A stretch of 31,405 nt of DNA. It comes from JALZBL01 sp040004775 (GTDB taxonomy: Bacteria > Actinomycetota > Actinomycetes > Mycobacteriales > Jatrophihabitantaceae). Both the position numbers and the translations under genes were made by a program. The stretch spans positions 1 through 31,405 of the forward strand of contig JBDUAD010000022.1 in assembly GCA_040004775.1 (NCBI GenBank), read 5' to 3'. A model generated the notes under the pieces. That model had not been told where the DNA came from and made no database searches. It saw only the letters and a program-made list of their open reading frames with translations. Shown here one piece after another: positions 9,631 through 18,356 of this stretch (its first letter is position 1; the number at the start of each line of letters is the position of its first letter).

Positions 9631-9670
9631 GTTCATACGTCGGAAACATCGGTGCGCGGCTGACCGAAAC
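9631..9670 (+). promoter_or_regulatory. Candidate GlnR-type site upstream of amt
   Basis: Two GAAAC elements at 9643-9647 and 9666-9670 lie 23 bp apart in the 207-bp gap before amt. The first is preceded, 11 bp upstream, by a partial gTnAc element (TTCAT at 9632). Actinobacterial GlnR boxes are described as gTnAc-n6-GaAAc repeats with a 22-bp period, so the fit is partial. The rest of the gap shows no ORF or strong hairpin. Confidence 0.3.
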
Positions 9671-9773
9671 CTCTCGCGGCCACGATGTGCACACGCGTCG
9701 GCCCGGGGGGCTGGGTCGACGCTGGGTCATGCCCCTCACGGTCATGTTCCTCCTCACGACGAAGGGACACTCG

Positions 9774-11192
<1,419 letters not shown>

Positions 11193-11196
11193 AGGC

Positions 11197-11535
11197 ATGA
11201 AGATGATCACCGCAGTGATCAAGCCGTTCAAGCTCGACGACGTGAAGGCGGCGCTGGAGACACTCGGCGTGCTCGGTCTGACCGCCAGCGAGGTGCAGGG
11301 CTTCGGCCGGCAGAAGGGCCACACCGAGGTCTACCGCGGCGCGGAGTACACCGTCGACCTGGTGCCCAAGGTCAAGGTCGAGATCCTGGTCGATGACGGC
11401 GACGCACTGAAGGTCGTCGACGCGGTGGTCGAGGCCGCGCGTACCGGCAAGATCGGCGACGGCAAGGTGTGGGTGACGCCGGTAGAGGCGCTGGTGCGGG
11501 TGCGCACCGGCGAGCGCGACTCGGACGCCGTCTGA
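11197..11535 (+). CDS. glnK: PII nitrogen regulatory protein (GlnK/GlnB)
   Basis: The 112-residue PII signal protein senses 2-oxoglutarate and ATP/ADP and controls Amt and other nitrogen functions. MKMITAVIKPFKLDDVKAAL is the typical N-terminus, so I start at ATG 11197 rather than GTG 11185 (an extra MSEG inside the amt stop region). The T-loop EVYRGAEYTVDLVPK carries Y51, the residue modified by GlnD (uridylylated in enterics, adenylylated in Streptomyces and corynebacteria). The B- and C-loop region is TGKIGDGKVWV. The order amt-PII-glnD is the standard actinobacterial nitrogen module. Whether to call it GlnK or GlnB is a naming choice only. Confidence 0.95.
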   Translation: MKMITAVIKPFKLDDVKAALETLGVLGLTASEVQGFGRQKGHTEVYRGAEYTVDLVPKVKVEILVDDGDALKVVDAVVEAARTGKIGDGKVWVTPVEALVRVRTGERDSDAV

Positions 11536-11563
11536 GCCGCCCGGTCCGCGGCCACCGCCTAGC

Positions 11564-13879
11564 GTGGCGGTGATCAGCACATCACTGGACGAGGTCCGGG
11601 CGGAGGTTCTCTCCCGCCCGGGCCTCGTCGGTGCGCGACTGGGCCGGGTCCTCTCCGAGGCCTACGACACCTGGCTGCGGGAGCACCTGCCGGCCGAAGC
11701 TGACATCGCCCTGGTCGCCGTCGGTGGACTCGGCCGACGCGAGCAGGCGCCGTACTCCGACCTCGACCTGGTGTTGGTCCACCGTCGTCCGGCCCCGACG
11801 GTGCAGGCCATCGCCGACACGGTCTGGTACCCGATCTGGGACAGCGGGGTGCGCCTGGATCACTCGGTGCGCACGGTCGAGCAAGCCGTGGCCGTGGCCC
11901 GTACCGACCTCAAGGTCATGCTCGGCCTGCTCGACGTACGCCACGTCGCCGGTGACGCCGCGTTGTCCGGTGACCTGCGCGAACGGGCGCTGGCCCTGTG
12001 GCGGCGTACGGCTACGGCCCGCGCACCGGAACTCGCCGCCACCGGGCGGGCCCGCTGGGCCGCGGCCGGCGAGGCCGCGTTCCTGCTCGAGCCGGACCTC
12101 AAGGACTCCCGCGGCGGCCTGCGGGACTGGCACGCGCTGCGGGCCCTGGCCGCGGCCCAGCTGCTCGATGTGCCGGCGGTGGCGGCCGAGGCCGGCGAGT
12201 TCCTGCTCGACGCCCGGGTCGAGCTCCATCGGGTGACCGGCCGGGCCGAGGACGTTCTGCGCGCGCAGGAGCAGGCTGCAGTCGCCGCGGCGTTGGACCT
12301 GGCCGACGACGACGCGGTCCTGCGCGCGGTCAATGAAGCCGGCCGGACGCTGGCCCATGTGACCAACGAGGCCTGGCGACGGGTGCTCGACCCCCCGCGG
12401 CCGGCCCGCCGATTCGGCCGGCGCGGTCCCGACCGAAGGCCGTTAGCCCAGGACGTCGTGGCTCAGAACGGCGAGGTCGTGCTGGCCCTGGCCGCCGATC
12501 CGTGGGCCGATCCGGTACTCGTGCTGCGCGCCGCCCGGATGGCGGCCGAACACGACCTGCCGCTGTCGCCGTTCGCCGTGGACCGCCTGGTCAGCGAATC
12601 GGCGCCCCTGCCCGAGCCGTGGCCGGCGTCAGCCCGCGACGAGCTGGTGGCGCTGCTCGCCACCGGCGCGCGGGCCATTTCCGTGCTGGAGGCACTGGAC
12701 CAGGCCGGCCTGCTGACCCGGCTGGTGCCCGAGTGGGAAGTGGTGCGGTTCAAGGCCCAGCACAATCCGGTGCACCGCTACACCGTCGACCGCCACCTGC
12801 TGGAGTGCGCGGCCCGTGCGGCCGAGCGGACCCGCGAGGTCGCCCGCCCCGACCTGCTGCTGGTCGGCGCGCTGTTGCACGACATCGGCAAAGGCTATCC
12901 CGGTGACCACTCGGTGGTCGGCGCGCCGGTGGCCGGCGCCATCGCCACGAGGTTCGGCTTCGAGCCTGCAGACGTGGAGCGCGTCGTCGCGCTGGTGCGC
13001 CACCACCTGCTTCTGCCCCACACCGCCACCCGCCGCGATCCCGGCGACATGGTGACGCTGTCCATCGTTGCCGAGCGGGTCGGCGGCTCCCACGAACTGC
13101 TCGACCAGCTCCACGCGCTGACCATCGCCGATGCTGCGGCCACGGGCCCGGCGGCCTGGAGTCCGTGGAAGGGCAGCCTGGTCCGCGAGCTGGTGGAACG
13201 GGTGCACGCCATGATGGCCGGCGAACCGGTGGCCAGCGACGACCGGCTCGATGCCGCCCGGCTCGTCCTGGCCGAGGCCGGACAGCTGGCGGTCGAGGTG
13301 CACGCCGAGCGCATCGTCCTGGCCGCCGCCGACCGGCCCGGGCTGCTGTCCGACGAGTCCGGGGTCCTCGCCCTGCACTCCCTCGACGTGCGCTCGGCCG
13401 ACATCGCCACCCACGCCGGCATGGCCGTCAACGCGTTCGTGGTCAGCCCGCGCTTCGGCTCGCAGCCCGACGCCGCTCGGCTGCACGCTGACCTGGCCAA
13501 GGTGCTCGGCGGGTCGCTGCCGCTCGGCGAGCGGCTGCGGGCCAAGGAGCGCGCCTACCGCCCCGACGACGCCCAGCCGCCGGCCGCGCCGCCGCGGGTG
13601 CTGTGGTTCGACCACGAGGCCACCGATGCCACCATCGTCGAGCTGCGGGCGGCCGACTCCTTCGGCCTGCTGCACCGAGTCACGGCGGCGCTGGAGGCCT
13701 GCGCGGTCGACATCCGCTCCGCCCGGGTATCGACCCTCGGTGGCTCGGTGGTCGACGCCTTCTACGTCACCGGATCGACCGGGGGTCCGGTCGAGGACGG
13801 TGTGCGGCACCGGGCGACCGACGCGCTGCTCGCTGCCGCCGGCGGCGCGGCCGTTTCCCTTGACGACGCCGCCCCTTGA
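11564..13879 (+). CDS. glnD: PII nucleotidylyltransferase/removing enzyme GlnD
   Basis: The 771-residue enzyme attaches and removes a nucleotide on the PII T-loop tyrosine according to nitrogen status. In order: a nucleotidyltransferase domain with GGLGRREQAPYSDLDLVLV (about 54-72); a helical DUF294-like part with LKDSRGGLRDWHAL; an HD hydrolase domain with LLHDIGKGYPGDHS (about 436-449); and two ACT domains (about 583-640 and about 690-745). In actinobacteria this protein is an adenylyltransferase. GTG 11564 is the furthest start, but TAGCGT (11560-11565) overlaps it, so GTG 11570 may be the true, leaderless start. The C-terminus ends SLDDAAP within a tandem repeat that also supplies the stop codon. 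Confidence 0.94.
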   Translation: MAVISTSLDEVRAEVLSRPGLVGARLGRVLSEAYDTWLREHLPAEADIALVAVGGLGRREQAPYSDLDLVLVHRRPAPTVQAIADTVWYPIWDSGVRLDHSVRTVEQAVAVARTDLKVMLGLLDVRHVAGDAALSGDLRERALALWRRTATARAPELAATGRARWAAAGEAAFLLEPDLKDSRGGLRDWHALRALAAAQLLDVPAVAAEAGEFLLDARVELHRVTGRAEDVLRAQEQAAVAAALDLADDDAVLRAVNEAGRTLAHVTNEAWRRVLDPPRPARRFGRRGPDRRPLAQDVVAQNGEVVLALAADPWADPVLVLRAARMAAEHDLPLSPFAVDRLVSESAPLPEPWPASARDELVALLATGARAISVLEALDQAGLLTRLVPEWEVVRFKAQHNPVHRYTVDRHLLECAARAAERTREVARPDLLLVGALLHDIGKGYPGDHSVVGAPVAGAIATRFGFEPADVERVVALVRHHLLLPHTATRRDPGDMVTLSIVAERVGGSHELLDQLHALTIADAAATGPAAWSPWKGSLVRELVERVHAMMAGEPVASDDRLDAARLVLAEAGQLAVEVHAERIVLAAADRPGLLSDESGVLALHSLDVRSADIATHAGMAVNAFVVSPRFGSQPDAARLHADLAKVLGGSLPLGERLRAKERAYRPDDAQPPAAPPRVLWFDHEATDATIVELRAADSFGLLHRVTAALEACAVDIRSARVSTLGGSVVDAFYVTGSTGGPVEDGVRHRATDALLAAAGGAAVSLDDAAP

Positions 13880-13958
13880 CGACCCGCCCCTTGACGACGC
13901 CGCCCCTTGACGACCCGCCCCTTGACGACCCGCCCCTTGACGACCCGCCCTTGACGAG
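13858..13958 (+). repeat. 15/16-bp tandem repeat across the glnD stop codon
   Basis: TTGACGA(C/G) recurs seven times, at 13860, 13876, 13891, 13907, 13922, 13937 and 13951, giving unit lengths of 16, 15, 16, 15, 15 and 14 bp. The unit is CTTGACGAC followed by GCCGCCC or CCGCCC. It looks like repeated copying of the glnD C-terminal codons for LDDAAP. The stop TGA (13877-13879) is part of the second unit's TTGAC, read out of frame. Confidence 0.92.
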
Positions 13959-13974
13959 GCTGGGGAGGACCGCG

Positions 13975-13991
13975 CTACCGGTCGGTAGGGT
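13975..13991 (+). promoter_or_regulatory. TetR-like inverted repeat overlapping a leaderless promoter
   Basis: CTACCG (13975-13980), spacer GT and CGGTAG (13983-13988) form a perfect 6-bp inverted repeat. The -10 box TAGGGT (13986-13991) overlaps its right arm and lies 8 bp before the GTG at 14000. The form resembles operators of TetR-family repressors, but no tetR gene is in the window, so the regulator would have to lie elsewhere. Confidence 0.5.
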
Positions 13992-13999
13992 CGGCCAAC

Positions 14000-15001
14000 G
14001 TGACCGCCGGTGCCTCCTCCCGCACGGTCGGGTGGGGACTGACGCTGCCCCTGACCGGCGTCGCGCTGGCCGAGCACGAACCCCTGGTGCGGTCTCTGCC
14101 CGACTGGGGCTACACCGACGTCTGGTCCTCCGAGGTCACCGGCGCGGACGCGTTCACTCCGCTGGTGCTCGCGGCCGGGTGGGCGCCTACCCTGCGCCTC
14201 GGCACGGCGATCGTGCCGGTGTTCACCCGCGGGCCGGGGCTGATCGCGATGTCCGCGGCCGCACTGGCCGAGCTCGCGCCCGGCCGGTTCGTCCTCGGCC
14301 TCGGCGCCTCCAGCCCGGCCGTGGTGAACCAGTGGAACTCCGTCGCCTTCGACCGTCCTCTGCAGCGCACCGCCGACGTTCTGCGGATCGTGCGCGCGGC
14401 CCTGGCCGGCGAACGGGTCAGCGCCGACCTCGACACCGTCCGGGTCGAGGGCCTACGACTGGAACGGCCACCGGCCGTGGCCCCGCCCATCCTGCTGGCC
14501 GCGCTGCGCCCCCAGATGTTGGCCCTCGCCGGGCGAGAGGCGGACGGCGCCATCCTCAACTGGCTGGCACCGGATGACGTCGCTCCCTGCCTGGCCGCCG
14601 TGGACAATCCCGGCGCGCACATCGTCGCCCGCGTGTTCGTGTGCCCGACCGAGGACGCGGCGACGGCCCGGGCAATCGGCCGGCGCCTGATCGCGGCTTA
14701 CCTGACCGTGCCGGCCTACGCCGCGTTCCACGAGTGGCTGGGCCGCGGACCGGCGTTGACGGCCATGCAGGCGGCCTGGGCGGCCGGGGACCGGGCTGGC
14801 GCACTGACCGCCCTCGATGACGACACGGTGGACGAGCTGGTCGTGCACGGTGCGCCGGAGCGCTGCCGCGAGCGGGTGGCCGAGTACGCCGCGGCCGGGG
14901 TCGACGTGCCGGTTCTCGCCCTGGTGGCCCCGCCGGAGCTGTCGTCACCGGCCGCGCTGGCCGACGTGGTGCGCCGACTCGGTCCCGGAGCCCACCGATG
15001 A
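14000..15001 (+). CDS. LLM-class (luciferase-like, probably F420-dependent) oxidoreductase
   Basis: The 333-residue protein has the bacterial-luciferase TIM-barrel pattern: WGLTLPLTG at strand 1, YTDVWSSEVTGADAFTPLVLAA, LRLGTAIVPVFTRGPGLIAMSAAALAELAPGRFVLGLGAS (the most typical stretch), and PPILLAALRPQMLALAGREADGAILNW. Actinobacterial members of this type mostly use coenzyme F420; a flavin enzyme is possible. The substrate is unknown. The start is GTG 14000, with no Shine-Dalgarno but TAGGGT 8 bp before it, so the mRNA is probably leaderless. The stop overlaps the next gene (ATGA at 14998-15001), forming an operon with two SDR genes under the inverted-repeat promoter. Confidence 0.87.
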   Translation: MTAGASSRTVGWGLTLPLTGVALAEHEPLVRSLPDWGYTDVWSSEVTGADAFTPLVLAAGWAPTLRLGTAIVPVFTRGPGLIAMSAAALAELAPGRFVLGLGASSPAVVNQWNSVAFDRPLQRTADVLRIVRAALAGERVSADLDTVRVEGLRLERPPAVAPPILLAALRPQMLALAGREADGAILNWLAPDDVAPCLAAVDNPGAHIVARVFVCPTEDAATARAIGRRLIAAYLTVPAYAAFHEWLGRGPALTAMQAAWAAGDRAGALTALDDDTVDELVVHGAPERCRERVAEYAAAGVDVPVLALVAPPELSSPAALADVVRRLGPGAHR

Positions 15002-15834
15002 CCGAGCTGCGCGACGCGGTCACGGTGATCACCGGAGCCGGCAGCGGTATCGGCTCCGCGCTGGCCCGTCGCTTCGCCGCCGAGGGAGCCGCCGCCGTCG
15101 TGGTAACCGACCTCGACGGCGCCTCGGCGGAGCGGGTGGCCGCGGAGGTCGGCGGCGAGCGGCACGCGCTGGACGTCACTGACGCCGAAGCCCTCGAGCG
15201 CCTCGTCGAGCAGGTGCTGGAACGCCACGGGCGGATCGACGTTTTCTGTTCCAACGCCGGCATCGCCCTCGGCACCGGCCCGGCTGATCCGCTGGCCGAC
15301 TGGCAGCGCGCGCTCGACGTCAACCTGCTGGCCCACGTCACCGCTGCCCGCGCCGTCCTGCCCGGCATGCTCGCCCGCAGCTGCGGCCACCTTCTGCAGA
15401 CCTGTTCGGCCGCCGGGCTGCTGAGCTCGCCCGGCGACGCGGCCTACGCGGTGAGCAAGCACGCCGCCGTGGCGCTGGCCGAGTGGCTGGCCCTGACCTA
15501 CGCCGCCCGCGGCATCCGGGTCAGCGCGCTGTGCCCGATGGGCGTGGCCACCCCGCTGCTGATGGACCCGCTGGCCGCCGGACAACCGGCGGCGGCCGCG
15601 GTGGCCGCCTCGGGGCCCATCCTCGCCGCGGAGGACGTGGCCGACGCCGTCGTCGAAGGCCTGTGCGAGAACCGATTCCTGATCCTGCCGCACCCTCAGG
15701 TGGCCCGGTACTGGGCGGCCAAGGCGGCCGACCCGCAACGCTGGCTCGACGTCATGAGTCAGTCCTTCAGCCGCCAAGCTCGATCCGACGCAGTCAACGA
15801 GGAGTTCCAGAACATGAGCGGACAGCAGCGATGA
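14998..15834 (+). CDS. Short-chain dehydrogenase/reductase
   Basis: The 278-residue classical SDR has the cofactor motif TGAGSGIG (residues 13-20), VVTDLDG after beta-2 (the Asp favours NAD(H)), SNAGIALG, and catalytic Ser plus Tyr-x3-Lys in CSAAGLLSSPGDAAYAVSKHAA. The substrate loop after CPMGVATPLLMDP differs from FabG. A C-terminal extension (about residues 225-278, including RYWAAKAADPQRWLDVM) is longer than in most SDRs. ATG 14998 overlaps the LLM gene's stop, and its own stop overlaps the next SDR (ATGA at 15831), so all three are translationally coupled. The substrate cannot be told from sequence. Confidence 0.9.
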   Translation: MTELRDAVTVITGAGSGIGSALARRFAAEGAAAVVVTDLDGASAERVAAEVGGERHALDVTDAEALERLVEQVLERHGRIDVFCSNAGIALGTGPADPLADWQRALDVNLLAHVTAARAVLPGMLARSCGHLLQTCSAAGLLSSPGDAAYAVSKHAAVALAEWLALTYAARGIRVSALCPMGVATPLLMDPLAAGQPAAAAVAASGPILAAEDVADAVVEGLCENRFLILPHPQVARYWAAKAADPQRWLDVMSQSFSRQARSDAVNEEFQNMSGQQR

Positions 15835-16595
15835 GCGGCGTCGAGGAACGCGTGGCCCTGATCACCGGCGCCGCACAGGGCATCGGCGCGGCCACGGCCC
15901 AGCGATTGGCCCGCGGCGGGGCGGCGGTGGCCGTGGCCGACGTCGACGCGGCAGCGGCCGAGGCCACGGCGGCCGGCATCGCCTCGGCCGGCGCACGCGC
16001 GATCGGCCTGGCCTGCGACGTCACCGACCGGACCCAGGTCCAGGCCGCAGTCGAGCGCACCGTGGCCGAGTTGGGCGGCCTGCACATCCTGGTCAACAAT
16101 GCCGGCGTCCTGCGCGACAACCTGCTGTTCAAGATGAGCGACGACGACTGGTCGACGGTCATGAACGTCCACCTGCGCGGGGCGTTCCTGGCCAGCCAGG
16201 CGGCCCAGAAGCACATGGTCGAGGCGCGTTACGGGCGCATCGTGTCCATGTCGTCCACCTCGGCGCTGGGCAACCGCGGGCAGGCCAACTACGCCACGGC
16301 CAAGGCCGGCCTGCAGGGCTTCACCAAGACCCTGGCGATCGAGCTCGGCCCGTTCGGCATCACCGCCAACGCCATCGCCCCGGGCTTTATCGAGACGGCG
16401 ATGACCGCGGCCACCGCCCAGCGGATCGGCACGACGATCGAGGCGATGCGCGGGCGGGTCGCGGCCACGGTGCCGGTGCGCCGGGGCGGTCGGCCCGAGG
16501 ACATCGCCGAGGCGGTCGCCTTCTTCGCCGCCGAGGAGGCCGGGTACGTAACCGGCCAGGTTCTCTACGTCGACGGGGGCAGCGGCCTTATCTGA
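15831..16595 (+). CDS. FabG-like short-chain dehydrogenase (3-oxoacyl reductase type)
   Basis: The 254-residue classical SDR is close to FabG in plan: TGAAQGIG, LVNNAGVLRDNLLFKMSDDDW, MNVHLRGAFLASQAAQKHM, SMSSTSALGNRGQANYATAKAGL (Ser, Tyr, Lys catalytic residues), IAPGFIETAMT, and the C-terminal YVTGQVLYVDGGSGL. Such enzymes reduce 3-oxoacyl-ACP or 3-oxoacyl-CoA or oxidise the matching alcohols. I keep it separate from the housekeeping fabG because it closes an LLM-SDR-SDR operon and no fatty-acid synthesis gene is near. ATG 15831 overlaps the preceding stop; the frame is open further upstream but that part is a shadow of the first SDR. A hairpin lies 24 bp downstream. Confidence 0.9.
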   Translation: MSGVEERVALITGAAQGIGAATAQRLARGGAAVAVADVDAAAAEATAAGIASAGARAIGLACDVTDRTQVQAAVERTVAELGGLHILVNNAGVLRDNLLFKMSDDDWSTVMNVHLRGAFLASQAAQKHMVEARYGRIVSMSSTSALGNRGQANYATAKAGLQGFTKTLAIELGPFGITANAIAPGFIETAMTAATAQRIGTTIEAMRGRVAATVPVRRGGRPEDIAEAVAFFAAEEAGYVTGQVLYVDGGSGLI

Positions 16596-16618
16596 GGACG
16601 GCGGGTCGCTTCGACACC

Positions 16619-16644
16619 GCCAGCCGGCCCGCCCGAGGGCTGGC
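16619..16644 (+). terminator. Hairpin after the LLM-SDR-SDR operon
   Basis: GCCAGCC (16619-16625) and GGCTGGC (16638-16644) form a perfect 7-bp stem around a 12-base GC-rich loop, 24 bp after the operon's last stop and before the ffh promoter. No T tract follows. It is called a terminator from position. Confidence 0.5.
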
Positions 16645-16647
16645 CGA

Positions 16648-16663
16648 CCAGCGATTACGCTGG
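16648..16663 (+). promoter_or_regulatory. ffh promoter -10 inside a palindrome
   Basis: TACGCT (16656-16661) is spaced 6 bp from the GTG at 16668, fitting a leaderless transcript. It lies inside a perfect inverted repeat CCAGCG-ATTA-CGCTGG (16648-16663), which could be an operator or a chance match. Confidence 0.45.
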
Positions 16664-16667
16664 CGGC

Positions 16668-18218
16668 GTGTTCGACACCCTCTCCGACCGGCTGACGTCC
16701 GTGTTCACCGGGCTGCGCGGCAAGGGCCGGCTCTCCGAGGCCGACATCGACGCCACCGCCCGCGAGATCCGTATCGCCCTGCTCGAGGCCGACGTCGCCC
16801 TTCCGGTGGTCCGCGGGTTCGTGGCCGCGGTGAAGGAGCGGGCGCGCGGGGAAGAGGTGTCCCGGGCGCTCAACCCCGCCCAGCAGGTCATCAAGATCGT
16901 CAACGAGGAACTCGTCACCATCCTGGGCGGCGAGACCCGTCGCCTGCGCTACGCCAAGAACCCCCCGACGGTGATCATGCTGGCCGGCCTGCAGGGCGCG
17001 GGTAAGACCACGCTGGCCGGCAAGCTGGCCGCCTGGCTGCGCCAGGAGGGCCACCAGCCCGTCCTCGTGGCCTGCGACCTCCAGCGGCCCAACGCGGTCA
17101 CTCAGCTGCAGGTCGTCGGCCAGCGGGCCGGGGTGGCGGTGTACGCGCCCGAGCCGGGCAACGGCGTCGGCGATCCCGTCGCCGTGGCCACGTCCTCGAT
17201 CGAGTTCGCCCGCCGGGCCCAGCACGACATGGTCATCGTCGACACCGCCGGCCGGCTAGGTATCGACGCCGACATGATGGCCCAGGCCGCAGCCATCCGC
17301 GACGCCGTCTCGCCGCAGGAAATCCTGTTCGTCGTCGACGCGATGGTTGGCCAGGACGCGGTCACTACCGCCGAGGCGTTCCGCGACGGCGTCGGCTTCA
17401 CCGGCGTGGTGCTGACCAAGCTCGACGGCGACGCCCGCGGCGGTGCCGCGCTGTCCGTGCGGGAGGTCACCGGTCAACCCATCCTGTTCGCCTCCAACGG
17501 CGAGGGACTGAGCGACTTCGACGTCTTCCACCCCGACCGGATGGCTTCGCGCATCCTCGGCATGGGCGACATGCTGACACTGATCGAGCAGGCCCAGCGC
17601 ACCTTCGACGACGACGAGTCGGAGAAGATGGCGGCCAAGCTCGAGGGCGGCATCCAGAACTTCACCCTCGAGGACTTCCTCGAGCAGCTGCAGGCCATCC
17701 GCCGGATGGGCCCGATCGGCAATCTGCTCGGCATGCTGCCCGGCATGGGCCAGATGAAGGACGCGATCAGCCAGATCGACGACCGCGACCTCGACCGCAC
17801 CGCGGCGATCATCCGATCGATGACTCCCGGGGAACGGGACAACCCCAAGATCATCAACGGATCCCGCCGCCTGCGCATCTCCGCCGGGTCCGGGGTGCGG
17901 GTCAACGACGTCAATCAGCTGGTCGACCGGTTCTACGAGGCCCGCAAGATGATGGGTTCCATCCCGGGCCTGAGCGGCAAGCCGGGTATGCAGCGACGCA
18001 GCGGCAAGAACGCGCGCGGCAAGAAGGGCAAGAAGCCGCAGCAGCGGGGTCGCGGGCCCACCCCGGCCCGCGTGCCGCAGGGCTTTCCCGGCCTGCCGGG
18101 CGGCGCACCGGGCGGACTCGGTGTACCGGGCGGACCGGGCGGAGCGGGCGCGGCCGCCGGCCTCCCCCCGGGGATGCAGATGCCGGACCTGAGCAAACTC
18201 AAGCTGCCGCGCAGCTGA
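16668..18218 (+). CDS. ffh: Signal recognition particle protein Ffh
   Basis: The 516-residue SRP54-type GTPase binds 4.5S RNA and signal sequences and docks on FtsY (4429). The N domain is followed by the G domain, with Walker A GLQGAGKTT (about 106-114), DLQRPNAVTQL, DTAGRL (about 191) and TKLDGDARGGA. The Met-rich M domain includes GPIGNLLGMLPGMGQM and the RNA-binding GSRRLRISAGSGVRVNDVNQL. The C-terminal tail is a basic Lys/Gly stretch, then a Pro/Gly-rich repeat (PGG units) ending LSKLKLPRS, longer than in E. coli (453). GTG 16668 has no Shine-Dalgarno, and the TACGCT box 6 bp upstream supports a leaderless start. Confidence 0.97.
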   Translation: MFDTLSDRLTSVFTGLRGKGRLSEADIDATAREIRIALLEADVALPVVRGFVAAVKERARGEEVSRALNPAQQVIKIVNEELVTILGGETRRLRYAKNPPTVIMLAGLQGAGKTTLAGKLAAWLRQEGHQPVLVACDLQRPNAVTQLQVVGQRAGVAVYAPEPGNGVGDPVAVATSSIEFARRAQHDMVIVDTAGRLGIDADMMAQAAAIRDAVSPQEILFVVDAMVGQDAVTTAEAFRDGVGFTGVVLTKLDGDARGGAALSVREVTGQPILFASNGEGLSDFDVFHPDRMASRILGMGDMLTLIEQAQRTFDDDESEKMAAKLEGGIQNFTLEDFLEQLQAIRRMGPIGNLLGMLPGMGQMKDAISQIDDRDLDRTAAIIRSMTPGERDNPKIINGSRRLRISAGSGVRVNDVNQLVDRFYEARKMMGSIPGLSGKPGMQRRSGKNARGKKGKKPQQRGRGPTPARVPQGFPGLPGGAPGGLGVPGGPGGAGAAAGLPPGMQMPDLSKLKLPRS

Positions 18219-18222
18219 CTCC

Positions 18223-18264
18223 GGCGCAACTGTGTCTTTGGCGCAACGGCGGCTTTGGCGCAAT
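18223..18264 (+). repeat. 17-bp direct repeat downstream of ffh
   Basis: GGCGCAA begins at 18223, 18240 and 18257, exactly 17 bp apart. Two full units (GGCGCAAC then CTTT at the end) and a partial third sit right after the ffh stop. This lies in the 138-bp gap between the convergent ffh and PPOX genes, which holds nothing else I recognise. Confidence 0.75.
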
Positions 18265-18356
18265 GGTGGCCCTGCTGCAGTGGATTAGCCGGCATGTCGC
18301 GCTGCTGAGGGGCGAAGGCGGAGCCGGCGGGACGCCCGTCGAGGGAACCCGAGCGG

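Noticed and set aside
9687..9773. Upstream extension of the amt reading frame to 9687
   Set aside because: GTG 9774 has a well-placed GAAGGGA, and the extra 29 residues do not resemble Amt proteins or a signal peptide.
13860..13956. The seven TTGACG motifs as true -35 boxes
   Set aside because: They come from a coding-derived tandem repeat, and none stands at 16-18 bp from the TAGGGT -10 box of the next gene.
13858..13958. CRISPR array
   Set aside because: The units are contiguous 15-16 bp repeats without spacers and derive from glnD codons.
15483..15830. Upstream extension of the second SDR frame
   Set aside because: It overlaps the first SDR in another frame; the FabG-type N-terminus begins at ATG 15831, coupled by ATGA.
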